Source: Desulfobulbaceae bacterium (GTDB lineage: Bacteria; Desulfobacterota; Desulfobulbia; Desulfobulbales; Desulfobulbaceae). Taken from it: a stretch of DNA of 7,350 nt. Below the pieces are notes generated by a model. The model was not told where the DNA came from, did not search any database, and was given only the letters and a program-made list of their open reading frames with translations. The stretch covers positions 1-7,350 of the forward strand of contig SKJK01000203.1 in the NCBI GenBank assembly GCA_007121995.1, in the 5' to 3' direction. The translations under genes were made by a program, and so were the position numbers. Within the stretch, counting starts at the first letter, position 1; each line of letters starts with the position of its first letter. This document shows positions 1 to 6,629 of the stretch, piece after piece.

Positions 1-959
1 CCCAGCATGGCAAGGAGGCTTTATCCCTGCTGGCCACTGAACGTCCGGATCTGATCCTGCTCGATATTCTCATGCCGGAAATGGATGGTCTGGAACTGTG
101 CCGCCTGTTGAAACAGAACCGGGCAACCCGGGACATCCCGGTAATTTTTATCTCCTCACTTGACCATACCACTGATAAACTCAAGGGCTTTGCAGCCGGG
201 GGGGTTGATTATATTACCAAGCCATTTCATCCCGGTGAGGTGCTGGCTCGGGTCCATACCCACATCCAACTTTGTCGTTTGCAACGGCAACTAGAGGAGA
301 AAAACCGGTTGCTGGAGGCGGAAAAACAGAAATCAGAGGCCCTGCTTCTCAATGTTCTCCCGGTTCGGGTGGCCCAAGCGCTCATGGAAACCGGGTATTG
401 CGCCCCGCAACTCTACGATGCGGTCACCGTCTGTTTTGTTGACATTGTCCAGTTCACGGCCACAGCAGCGACCCTGACCCCGGAGACGGTCATCAATGAG
501 CTCAATGAGGTGTTTACCGCTTTTGACCGGATTGCTGAGGTCAATGGCTGCGAGCGTATGAAAACCATTGGTGATGCCTATCTCTTTGTTTGCGGCATTT
601 CCGATGCCAATCGATACCATGCCCACTCGGTGGCTACTGCCGCTCTGGAAATGGTCGCCAGTCTGCGTGAACGTAACCGGACAGCGTCTCAGGTCTGGAA
701 GGTTCGAGTCGGTATGCATACCGGACCGGTGGTGGGTGGCATCGTCGGTACCCGCAAGTATCTTTTTGATATTTTCGGTGATACTGTCAATATCGCCGCC
801 CGGATGGAAACGCTCTCCGAGCCGATGCGCATTCGTGTCTCGGGGGAGGTGTACCGACTGCTCCATGGCGAATTTGTTTTTTCCTCTCCCATACAGATCA
901 CGATGAAAGGCAAGGGACTCCAGTCGACCTGTTTCCTTGAGGGCAGGCGAACTGGTTGA
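1..959 (+). CDS. Response regulator with class III adenylate cyclase output domain (5' partial)
   Basis: The gene enters the window already in frame (first full codon at 3) and ends at TGA 957-959. The first part is a CheY-like receiver: the phospho-acceptor Asp lies in LLDILMPEMDG (codon 63-65) and the conserved Lys in ITKPF (219-221). A charged, Leu-rich helix (about 260-350) leads into LLNVLP, the usual connector to class III cyclases. The catalytic domain (about 410-950) keeps both metal-binding Asp residues (FVDIVQFT, codon 441-443; TIGDAY, codon 573-575). It also has the adenine-selecting pair, Lys 561-563 and Asp 768-770 in FDIFGD, and the transition-state Asn 789-791 and Arg 801-803. 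Lys plus Asp indicates ATP to cyclic AMP rather than a guanylate cyclase, which normally has Glu and Cys. The protein should be cytosolic, a homodimer, and controlled by phosphorylation from a sensor kinase not seen here. Sensing input and the true start are outside the window. Confidence 0.93.
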   Translation, partial: QHGKEALSLLATERPDLILLDILMPEMDGLELCRLLKQNRATRDIPVIFISSLDHTTDKLKGFAAGGVDYITKPFHPGEVLARVHTHIQLCRLQRQLEEKNRLLEAEKQKSEALLLNVLPVRVAQALMETGYCAPQLYDAVTVCFVDIVQFTATAATLTPETVINELNEVFTAFDRIAEVNGCERMKTIGDAYLFVCGISDANRYHAHSVATAALEMVASLRERNRTASQVWKVRVGMHTGPVVGGIVGTRKYLFDIFGDTVNIAARMETLSEPMRIRVSGEVYRLLHGEFVFSSPIQITMKGKGLQSTCFLEGRRTG

Positions 960-1050
960 TTAAAACCTTCAGCGAAACGGATTAACCCTATTTGCTGGTT
1001 TGCCTTGTCCTGATCCATTTTTTTCGCTATGTACCGGTGGTTTGAATGGT

Positions 1051-1079
1051 CGATCCGGCAGCATCCTCCGGATCGTTTT
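1051..1079 (+). terminator. Candidate intrinsic terminator of the cyclase gene
   Basis: CGATCCGG (1051-1058) and CCGGATCG (1068-1075) form a perfect 8-bp stem with a 9-nt loop, followed at once by TTTT (1076-1079). It lies about 90 bases after the cyclase stop and before the next gene. The T tract is short, so termination may be weak. The stem could also be an operator-like palindrome. Confidence 0.45.
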
Positions 1080-1174
1080 CAGGCTCAATATGATGGAATC
1101 TCTGGCACTATATAGAACAGAATGATTTTCCTCTGCAATCTCTTGTATCGCTGCCCATTCCGGACTCGTTCTGC

Positions 1175-1178
1175 GGAG
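1175..1178 (+). promoter_or_regulatory. Ribosome binding site deciding the GTG start at 1187
   Basis: GGAG sits 8 bases before the GTG at 1187, an ideal spacing. No ATG in this frame lies at a comparable position, so the GTG start is well supported. Confidence 0.65.
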
Positions 1179-1186
1179 TCAATTCC

Positions 1187-2806
1187 GTGAAAAAATCATG
1201 GAACATTGATGATATAATAGATTTGCATCATTTTATGCAAATTGATGAAGATCTGCGGCGGCGCGAGGGAGAGGATGTGCTGGCTAAACGAGACCGCCGC
1301 ATCTATCTTGCCAAGGTCAAGCCGCGACTTGATGCGGCCGATGATATGCCTCCACACCTGCTGGCACGACAGTGGCTGGCTGCCCGAAGGATGCAATACA
1401 GCCAGGAAAAGGGTCAAGCGTACGAACCTTTGCCCGGCAGTGTGTGGGCAGAACTTGCCAGTGTCTGTCAATGGCTGATTTTTCTCGTCGGTCTGTTGAC
1501 CGGCATTGGCCTGGCCGGTTCGCTGCTTTTTTATTCCGGCGCAGCACCGGTCAATGTTTCCGCGTTTCTTGGCTTGTTTGTTCTCCTGCAATTGCTGTTG
1601 CTGGGATTGCAGGCTCTGTTCCTTCTGCAAAGGAAGCTGCGGCGTACAGGCCTGGAATCTTCGGTCCTCTACATCTTGATTGGCCGCTTGCTCATCCAGG
1701 GAGTGGACTGGTTGCGGCGCAGACTGCAACGGAAAATGAGCGGTCGGCAGCGGCTTGAACTCGCCTCTCTCTTTGGTGCGGGTCGGCAACGCCGCGAACA
1801 TGCGGCGCTGCTGGTCTGGCCGGCTTTCATTTTTGCCCAGGTGGGAGGCATTGGGTTCAATCTGGGTGTCCTTGGGACCACCCTCGGTCGGGTCGTGTTT
1901 TCAGATATAGCCTTTGGCTGGCAGTCGAGCCTGCAACTTTCTGCCGAGGCCGTGGTCAGCCTGGTGCAGGTCATTGCCCTACCCTGGTCGTGGTTTCTGC
2001 CGGCAGCCTATCCTGGCCTGGAGCAGATACGCGGCAGTCAAATGGTCTTGAAGGAAGGTATGTATCATCTGGCGACCGGTGACCTGGTGTCTTGGTGGCC
2101 CTTTCTCTGTTGCGCTGTGGTTGTGTATGGACTCCTCCCCAGATTGGCGCTTCTGGGGCTGGGTATCGTGCAGAGTCGACGGGCCTTGGATCGAGCTCCG
2201 TTGACCGCCACCGGGTTACGACGTCTTGTGCGGCGGATGTTGACGCCACTGGTTGATGCCGGTGGCTTGGAAACAACCCGCGAGGCTCCCGCTGTTGCCG
2301 GTACCGCTGGTCAAACTACAGAGCAGGACACATGGAAAGCTGCTGCTTCCTGGCCTGATGCAACAGAAGAGAAAGGCGAAGGTAGCCGCTGGTTTGTTCT
2401 TATTCCGGATGAATTGTATGCAGACTGTCCTCCGGCAACTCTTACCGCTCTGCTCCAAGGTCATACCGGAACTCAGGCCATCCGATCGCTGCGCTATGGA
2501 GTTCCGGGTGTTACGGATGAAACCAGTTTGATTCCCCTGGTCGAGTCCGCCGGCAAAGCCCAACTCGACGGAATTCTGTTTTTGCAGGAGGCCTGGCAAC
2601 CACCTCTACGGGAAACCGTCTCCCTGTTTCGTAATCTACGGCAGATCGCCGGTAACGGTATTCCGATCCTCATCCTGTTGATCGGCAAGCCTTCGGGTCA
2701 GACTATTTTCACTGCGGTGCATGCCGAGCACCTTGATATCTGGAAGAAAAAAATGCACATGGACGGCGATCCCAACCTGGATATTCTCCCCCTGGTGCAC
2801 TCATGA
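1187..2806 (+). CDS. DUF2868 multi-spanning membrane protein, partner of the adjacent GTPase
   Basis: This 539-residue protein has the layout I know for DUF2868. A charged cytosolic N-terminus contains AKRDRRIY (33-40) and ARQWLAARR (60-68). A two-helix hairpin follows (about 94-117 and 123-147, with the family-typical PVNVSAFLGLFVLLQLLLL). Three more membrane segments lie at about 207-232, 255-275 (ALPWSWFLPAAYP) and 301-326 (WWPFLCCAVVVYGLLPR). Residues 330-400 are a polar linker. Residues 400-539 form a soluble domain of alternating strands and helices, including GILFLQEAW and IPILILLIGKP, with no P-loop. The biochemical function of the family is unknown to me. The gene starts with GTG behind a good ribosome site and ends in a 4-base ATGA overlap with the GTPase gene, so the two are probably translated together. 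I infer that the protein anchors or regulates the GTPase at the inner membrane. Confidence 0.9.
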   Translation: MKKSWNIDDIIDLHHFMQIDEDLRRREGEDVLAKRDRRIYLAKVKPRLDAADDMPPHLLARQWLAARRMQYSQEKGQAYEPLPGSVWAELASVCQWLIFLVGLLTGIGLAGSLLFYSGAAPVNVSAFLGLFVLLQLLLLGLQALFLLQRKLRRTGLESSVLYILIGRLLIQGVDWLRRRLQRKMSGRQRLELASLFGAGRQRREHAALLVWPAFIFAQVGGIGFNLGVLGTTLGRVVFSDIAFGWQSSLQLSAEAVVSLVQVIALPWSWFLPAAYPGLEQIRGSQMVLKEGMYHLATGDLVSWWPFLCCAVVVYGLLPRLALLGLGIVQSRRALDRAPLTATGLRRLVRRMLTPLVDAGGLETTREAPAVAGTAGQTTEQDTWKAAASWPDATEEKGEGSRWFVLIPDELYADCPPATLTALLQGHTGTQAIRSLRYGVPGVTDETSLIPLVESAGKAQLDGILFLQEAWQPPLRETVSLFRNLRQIAGNGIPILILLIGKPSGQTIFTAVHAEHLDIWKKKMHMDGDPNLDILPLVHS

Positions 2807-4254
2807 GAGCCGACAATATCCCCGAATTCGCTATTATCGGTCATCCCAATGAGGGAAAGTCCTCTGTTCTCTCCACCCTGGCTGAAGACGATTCCGTACG
2901 GGTCAGCGCCATCCCCGGTGAGACCGTTGTCTGCCAGGCCTTTCCAGTGCGTATTGACGGACGTGAGATTCTCCGCTTCATTGATACCCCCGGTTTCCAG
3001 AATCCACGTCAGACCCTGGAGTGGTTGCAGAATTTTTCTGGTCCGGAAGAAGAGATGTTGCCCGCCTTCATCGCAGCTCATCGGCACCATCCGGCCTTCC
3101 ATGATGATTGCGAACTGCTTGTTCCGGTGACAGCCGGGGCCGGTGTTATCTTCGTGGTCGACGGTTCACGGCCGTTGCGTCATGTGGACCGGGCGGAAAT
3201 GGAAATTCTCCGGCTCACCGGCGCTCCCCGTATGGCGGTGATCAACTGTAAGGAGGAGGATTCCGGGTATCTCGACCAGTGGCAGAGTACCTTCCGCAAA
3301 CATTTCAACGCGGTGCGGATTTTTAACTCTTGTCAGGCTAACTATCGGCAGCGGATAGAACTGCTGGAAAGCCTCAAGGCTATTGATCAGCAGTGGGAAC
3401 CGGCACTGAAAATCGTGGTTGAAGCCTTTCGGACCGACTGGGAGGCACGGATAACCAGGACGGCTGCCATACTGGCGGACATGCTGCGGGACATTCTCGC
3501 CTATCGGCAAACCGTGGCCTGCAGCAAGAAAAAAGAGTCGCAGCTGCGAGAACAACTGCATCGGGAGTATCTGGCCTATGTGACCGTCGAGGAGCGTCGG
3601 GGGCATGAAGCGATTCGCCAATTGTTCAAGCACAATATTTTTAATCTCGAACTACCGCCGCAATCAATTCTGGCGGAGGACCTGTTCAGCAGAAGGACCT
3701 GGGAGTTTCTCGGCCTGACCAATCGACAGATCATTGTTGCCGGAGCGGTGGGCGGTGCGGCGCTGGGTGTGGGCATCGATGCCGCTACCCTTGGCTCGTC
3801 GTTTGGGCTTTTCTCAGCGATGGGCGGATTGATCGGAGCAGGGGCCACCGCCTTCAAGGGAAAAGACGTGCTCACAGGCGTTCGTCTTCTGGGGATGAAG
3901 ATGGGCGGAGAATTGTTGCAGGTCGGACCGGTGAGTAATGTTCAGCTCTTATATATCCTTCTGGATCGGGGTTTGCTGTTTTACGCCCATGTCATCAACT
4001 GGGCCCATGGCCGTCGTGATTATGAACGACTTGATCCCCTGGTGCCGGCGGTGAGCGGGAAAAGCGGATTTACCTCCGGTTGGGACCGGGAGCAAAGAAA
4101 GATCTGCGATTTATTTTTCCGTGCCATCCACAAGGGAACACCTGGCGAAATCGAGGCTGCTTCCGAAACCCTGCAGGGTCTGCTTTGTGATCAGCTCTGG
4201 GCCATCTGCGAGGATCGGATGTCTGCTGGAGGCGTGCCTGCCTGCCGATCCTGA
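2803..4254 (+). CDS. Era/TrmE-like GTPase with C-terminal DUF3482 region
   Basis: The 483-residue protein opens with a P-loop GTPase domain (about 8-200). G1 is GHPNEGKS (13-20), the G2 Thr is probably in PGET (38-41), and G3 is DTPG (61-64). G4 is not a clean NKxD: the equivalent strand ends VINCKEED (146-153), so guanine recognition is atypical or the family uses a variant. Residues 200-300 are charged, mostly helical sequence (a likely coiled coil). A Gly/Ala-rich stretch follows (about 308-350, for example AGAVGGAALGVGIDAATLG), resembling glycine-zipper membrane-associating segments. The last 130 residues are helical. This order matches GTPases annotated with DUF3482, which are commonly next to DUF2868 genes. 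The ATG overlaps the upstream stop (ATGA), so translational coupling sets the start. I expect GTP-dependent work at the membrane together with the upstream protein; the target is unknown. Confidence 0.9.
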   Translation: MRADNIPEFAIIGHPNEGKSSVLSTLAEDDSVRVSAIPGETVVCQAFPVRIDGREILRFIDTPGFQNPRQTLEWLQNFSGPEEEMLPAFIAAHRHHPAFHDDCELLVPVTAGAGVIFVVDGSRPLRHVDRAEMEILRLTGAPRMAVINCKEEDSGYLDQWQSTFRKHFNAVRIFNSCQANYRQRIELLESLKAIDQQWEPALKIVVEAFRTDWEARITRTAAILADMLRDILAYRQTVACSKKKESQLREQLHREYLAYVTVEERRGHEAIRQLFKHNIFNLELPPQSILAEDLFSRRTWEFLGLTNRQIIVAGAVGGAALGVGIDAATLGSSFGLFSAMGGLIGAGATAFKGKDVLTGVRLLGMKMGGELLQVGPVSNVQLLYILLDRGLLFYAHVINWAHGRRDYERLDPLVPAVSGKSGFTSGWDREQRKICDLFFRAIHKGTPGEIEAASETLQGLLCDQLWAICEDRMSAGGVPACRS

Positions 4255-4327
4255 GTTTTTTGTACTCCTTTCCCTCTCGAACCACCATCGGCTCGACAAT
4301 TTTATCTGGTCTCTGCTGCACCTGCCC

Positions 4328-5755
4328 ATGGAACCACGTCTACTTATTATAAACTGTGCCAGCCCTTATTTTTTTTATATCCCCATGGGGAGTTTTGGTC
4401 TCTGCGACTTTTTAGATCAACGGGGAATCGCTGCCCGAATTTTCAGCCCCTCGCTCTATCAGGACAATCAGGCAAGCGACCAGTTGCACCAGGTTTTGGA
4501 TACCTTTCAGCCCACCCATGTCGGCTTTGTGCTCCACTGGCAGGAAACCGCCCATGGTCTGCTGACAGCCCTGGCTGATGTCAAGTCCTGGGATCCTGAA
4601 GTAGTCACCTTGTGCGGTGGATTTACCGCCTCCTATTTTGCCGAAGACCTGCTGCGAACCGTGGATGACCTGGATTATGTTGTGGTCGGCGACCCTGAGG
4701 AGCCGGTTCGACAGTTGCTTGAAAAGACCGCCCCGGCAACGATCGCCAACTTGATTTGGCGGGAGGGGGGTATGATTATGCGCAGTGCAACCAGTTGGCT
4801 CGCCGACGGGCCGCTTCTCGCCTCCCTTTCTTTTGCCGGGCTTGAGTACCTGATCGATGCCGATCGCTATGTAGAAAAGATCGATGCCAAACTGGGCTTT
4901 CCGCTCTTTCTCGGCAGGGGATGCGTGTTTGACTGTCGTTACTGCGGCGGTAGTCGACATGCCTTCAAACGCCATTCTCAACGCTCTCAACCGGTTACCC
5001 GGACGGTGGCAGCTGTTGTTGCCGACCTGCACCGCCTCAAGGGCAAGACGACTGTCCTCTATATCTGTTACGAAAATGATCCGGCCTGGATCAAATCTCT
5101 GTTTCGGGCCATCGCTGCCGATTCCCAATTGCGGGGACATTTCACCCTCCACTATGGAGCCTGGCACCTGCCTGATCAGCAATTCCTTGACCTGTATAAA
5201 CAAGCATTCACCTGCAGCCAGCCAACACCTGTGTTCGAGTTTTCTCCAGAGGTCTGTGCCGATACCGACCGGGTTTGGATCAAGGGCAATGCAACCTACA
5301 CTCTGGCGGAATTGGAGGAAAACATCATTGCCATTGGCCAAACCCTTGGCAACAAAGTGCGGATCGAAGTCTTTTTCAGTCGCTACCATCCCCAAACCAC
5401 CATACAATCCCTGCAACGAGAAATACGCCAAATCGTCCTGCTCAAGCATCGCCTGTTTCTTTGTCAAAACCCGCCGGTACGGGTTTGCTTCGATCATCTT
5501 TCCACTGATGTCGGCAGCCGGTACTGGGAAAACTACATCAACGATCACCAGCGTTTTGCCACTCTGCTACGTCGCAAAGAGCAAATCGATGCGGGTGCCG
5601 GGTACACCTTTCCGGTGGACAACCTTTGTCTCTACATCCCAGAACAACTGCCTGTTCCTTTTCTGGTACGGATGGAGGCGTTGTTCGTGCTCCTGGAGCA
5701 CCTGGAACAACATTGCCACGAATTTTTTCATCTGCTCTGTGCCGGGGTCGGTTAG
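4328..5755 (+). CDS. Radical SAM enzyme with cobalamin-binding-like N-terminal domain
   Basis: The 475-residue product begins RLLIINCASPYFFYIPMGS, the usual first strand and loop of B12-binding/radical SAM proteins. A Rossmann-like half follows (1-135), including VVTLCGGFTASYFAEDLL (92-109) and VVVGDPEEPVRQLL (118-131), then the linker NLIWREGG. The radical SAM centre is GRGCVFDCRYCGG, with Cys199, Cys203 and Cys206 for the [4Fe-4S] cluster. The barrel probably runs to about 380 (SPEVCADTDRVWIKG, 306-319; VRIEVFFSRYHPQTT, 344-358). I see no DxHxxG cobalamin ligand, so B12 may be bound base-off without His, or not at all. The substrate is unknown. I chose ATG 4328 because the fold starts there. 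The frame is open back to ATG 4121, but that would overlap 134 bases of the GTPase gene and add unrelated sequence. No Shine-Dalgarno is evident at 4328. The frame ends at TAG 5753-5755, yet coding-like sequence continues beyond it. Confidence 0.85.
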   Translation: MEPRLLIINCASPYFFYIPMGSFGLCDFLDQRGIAARIFSPSLYQDNQASDQLHQVLDTFQPTHVGFVLHWQETAHGLLTALADVKSWDPEVVTLCGGFTASYFAEDLLRTVDDLDYVVVGDPEEPVRQLLEKTAPATIANLIWREGGMIMRSATSWLADGPLLASLSFAGLEYLIDADRYVEKIDAKLGFPLFLGRGCVFDCRYCGGSRHAFKRHSQRSQPVTRTVAAVVADLHRLKGKTTVLYICYENDPAWIKSLFRAIAADSQLRGHFTLHYGAWHLPDQQFLDLYKQAFTCSQPTPVFEFSPEVCADTDRVWIKGNATYTLAELEENIIAIGQTLGNKVRIEVFFSRYHPQTTIQSLQREIRQIVLLKHRLFLCQNPPVRVCFDHLSTDVGSRYWENYINDHQRFATLLRRKEQIDAGAGYTFPVDNLCLYIPEQLPVPFLVRMEALFVLLEHLEQHCHEFFHLLCAGVG

Positions 5756-5788
5756 CAGTGGGTGTGTGATCTGGAGGCTGTTCTCTAA
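5753..5788 (+). other. Two in-frame stop codons (TAG, TAA) inside a coding-like frame
   Basis: TAG at 5753-5755 and TAA at 5786-5788 are the only interruptions in the frame from 4328 to 6319. The ten codons between them (CAG TGG GTG TGT GAT CTG ...) and the codons after TAA have the G/C-ending pattern of the surrounding genes. This could be a decayed gene, sequencing error, or a genuine gene end followed by a same-frame neighbour. Confidence 0.5.
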
Positions 5789-5833
5789 CCGCTGGTTGAG
5801 CAGGAGCCGGCAGCATTTTTTTCCTCGCTGCCC

Positions 5834-6319
5834 GTGGATACAATACTGGCGGCTCTTGAGCAGCGATGGACACCTGATACGCCTGTCCGGTGTTCCGTGC
5901 CATTTTTGAGCGATCTGATACGTTTTACCCGCAACAAGATCAATGTTCTTGCAAAGGGTATGGAGAGCGATGAGCACCTGCCGGATCTCGATACCTGCCA
6001 ATTAGTGCTGAACAAGGCACAGATTTCCATCCACGAGCAGGATTACCTCGATCCCTTGCCGCTTATCGACAGGTTTAAGCAGCACCTTGGCAAACCTCTC
6101 CCTTATGTGCGTACCGTCTATCTGTTTATGCCCGCAGGAATCCTTGCCATGTCCCATGCCAACTTTCGACACACGCTCAGGCATTTCGAGCGGCCATGTA
6201 CCCTGGCTGCTTATCGAGCCCGTCTGAAGGACTCTGGGCAGGTGATTGACTGGAGGGAGCATGGCCGACTGGTCCGCCGTCTGGTAACTCAGGGATTGTT
6301 GCTGCCTGTGAGCGAATGA
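5834..6319 (+). CDS. Uncharacterised protein, possibly the detached C-terminus of the radical SAM enzyme
   Basis: I do not recognise this 161-codon frame. Its codon use looks coding, and it is rich in charged and Leu residues (for example DLIRFTRNKINVLAKG, HANFRHTLRHFERP). There is no signal peptide, membrane helix or Cys motif. The start is poorly supported: GTG 5834 has no ribosome site, and the first in-frame ATG (5960) would discard about 40 plausible residues. It lies in the same frame as the radical SAM gene. The 78 bases between them also read like protein (WVCDLEAVL, then PLVEQEPAAFFSSLP), interrupted only by TAG 5753 and TAA 5786. It may therefore be the C-terminal domain of a roughly 660-residue protein broken by nonsense codons, or a separate gene with a weak start. 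The stop TGA is at 6317-6319. Confidence 0.5.
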   Translation: MDTILAALEQRWTPDTPVRCSVPFLSDLIRFTRNKINVLAKGMESDEHLPDLDTCQLVLNKAQISIHEQDYLDPLPLIDRFKQHLGKPLPYVRTVYLFMPAGILAMSHANFRHTLRHFERPCTLAAYRARLKDSGQVIDWREHGRLVRRLVTQGLLLPVSE

Positions 6320-6377
6320 ACCGTTATTCTTCGCCTGAGTGTTTCCCAGGGGATCGAACAGACTGCTCGTGCATTTG

Positions 6378-6393
6378 AACCGGGGGAACGGTT
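6378..6393 (+). repeat. Short inverted repeat AACCG / CGGTT
   Basis: A 5-bp perfect stem encloses a 6-nt loop (GGGGAA). There is no T tract after it, so it is not a terminator. It is too short to assign a role. Confidence 0.3.
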
Positions 6394-6421
6394 GTAAAAG
6401 ATTGGGAACATCAGGACGGAG

Positions 6422-6517
6422 GTGCTTATCGATTCCCTGCAAGCCTTTGCAGCGGTTGCGGAAATGTTTGCCGGATATATTTTACGGGTCATAAAGCACT
6501 TTTTTGGTTTAAAGTGA
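6422..6517 (+). CDS. Possible small hydrophobic peptide (31 residues)
   Basis: A GTG at 6422 is preceded by AGGA (6413-6416) at a 5-base spacing. It opens a 31-codon frame ending at TGA 6515-6517. The peptide is hydrophobic in its middle (LQAFAAVAEMFAGYILRVI) and ends in a short basic tail, as in small membrane peptides. There is no homology that I recognise, and a frame of this length can arise by chance. It is offered as a candidate only. Confidence 0.2.
   Translation: MLIDSLQAFAAVAEMFAGYILRVIKHFFGLK
6437..6452 (+). repeat. Short perfect hairpin CTGCAA-GCCT-TTGCAG
   Basis: A 6-bp perfect stem with a 4-nt loop lies in the gap before the GrpE-like gene, inside the candidate small ORF. It has no T tract. 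It could be an operator half-site pair or chance. Confidence 0.3.
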
Positions 6518-6629
6518 ACAGGAAATCGGCAAGAATACAGACAATTCATTCCAAACTGATGAGACTTCGGAGCCGTTATCATCAAAGAGGATAACCTGCT
6601 CCGGTAAATTCCAGCCAACAAAGAGGTCC

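Larger units (their letters stand above)
960..1186 (+). other. Intergenic region between the cyclase and the DUF2868 gene
   Basis: There is no credible gene here. The stretch contains a T7 run at 1018-1024 without a clear stem before it, a terminator-like hairpin at 1051-1079, and an AT-rich patch (TATATAGA, 1109-1116) that could be a -10 element. No good -35 hexamer stands at the right distance from that patch. The promoter of the downstream genes is probably between the hairpin and the GTG at 1187, but I cannot fix it. Confidence 0.6.
6320..6629 (+). other. 310-base gap before the GrpE-like gene
   Basis: I see no recognisable gene on either strand. The gap holds two short hairpins (6378-6393 and 6437-6452), a possible 31-codon ORF at 6422-6517, and a weak promoter-like pair: TTGCCG at 6468-6473 and CATAAA at 6490-6495, 16 bases apart, each matching four of six consensus bases. 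The gap implies that the chaperone genes may have their own promoter rather than being read only from upstream. No clear intrinsic terminator for the preceding frame is visible. Confidence 0.45.

Noticed and set aside
1103..1117. TGGCAC resembling a sigma-54 -24 element
   Set aside because: The required TTGC-type -12 element is absent at the correct distance (AGAAC instead).
4121..4327. Upstream ATG extension of the radical SAM gene
   Set aside because: It would overlap 134 bases of the GTPase gene, and its sequence before RLLIIN has no family resemblance.
4412..5548. Long minus-strand open frame of 378 codons
   Set aside because: It lies wholly opposite the radical SAM gene, has no recognisable motif, and is explained by codon bias of the real gene.
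5791..5822. GCTGG/CCGGC stem followed by T7, terminator-like
   Set aside because: The stem is only 5 bp with a wobble pair, and the T run starts 4 bases after it inside coding-like sequence, so it is too weak to call.
4884..5909. Plus-strand frame of 341 codons
   Set aside because: It is an out-of-frame reading of the radical SAM gene, rich in Ser, Pro and Cys and without domain features.
6514..6594. Basic 26-codon frame starting GTG at 6514
   Set aside because: It has no ribosome site and no other support. Only the GTGA overlap with the preceding small frame was suggestive.
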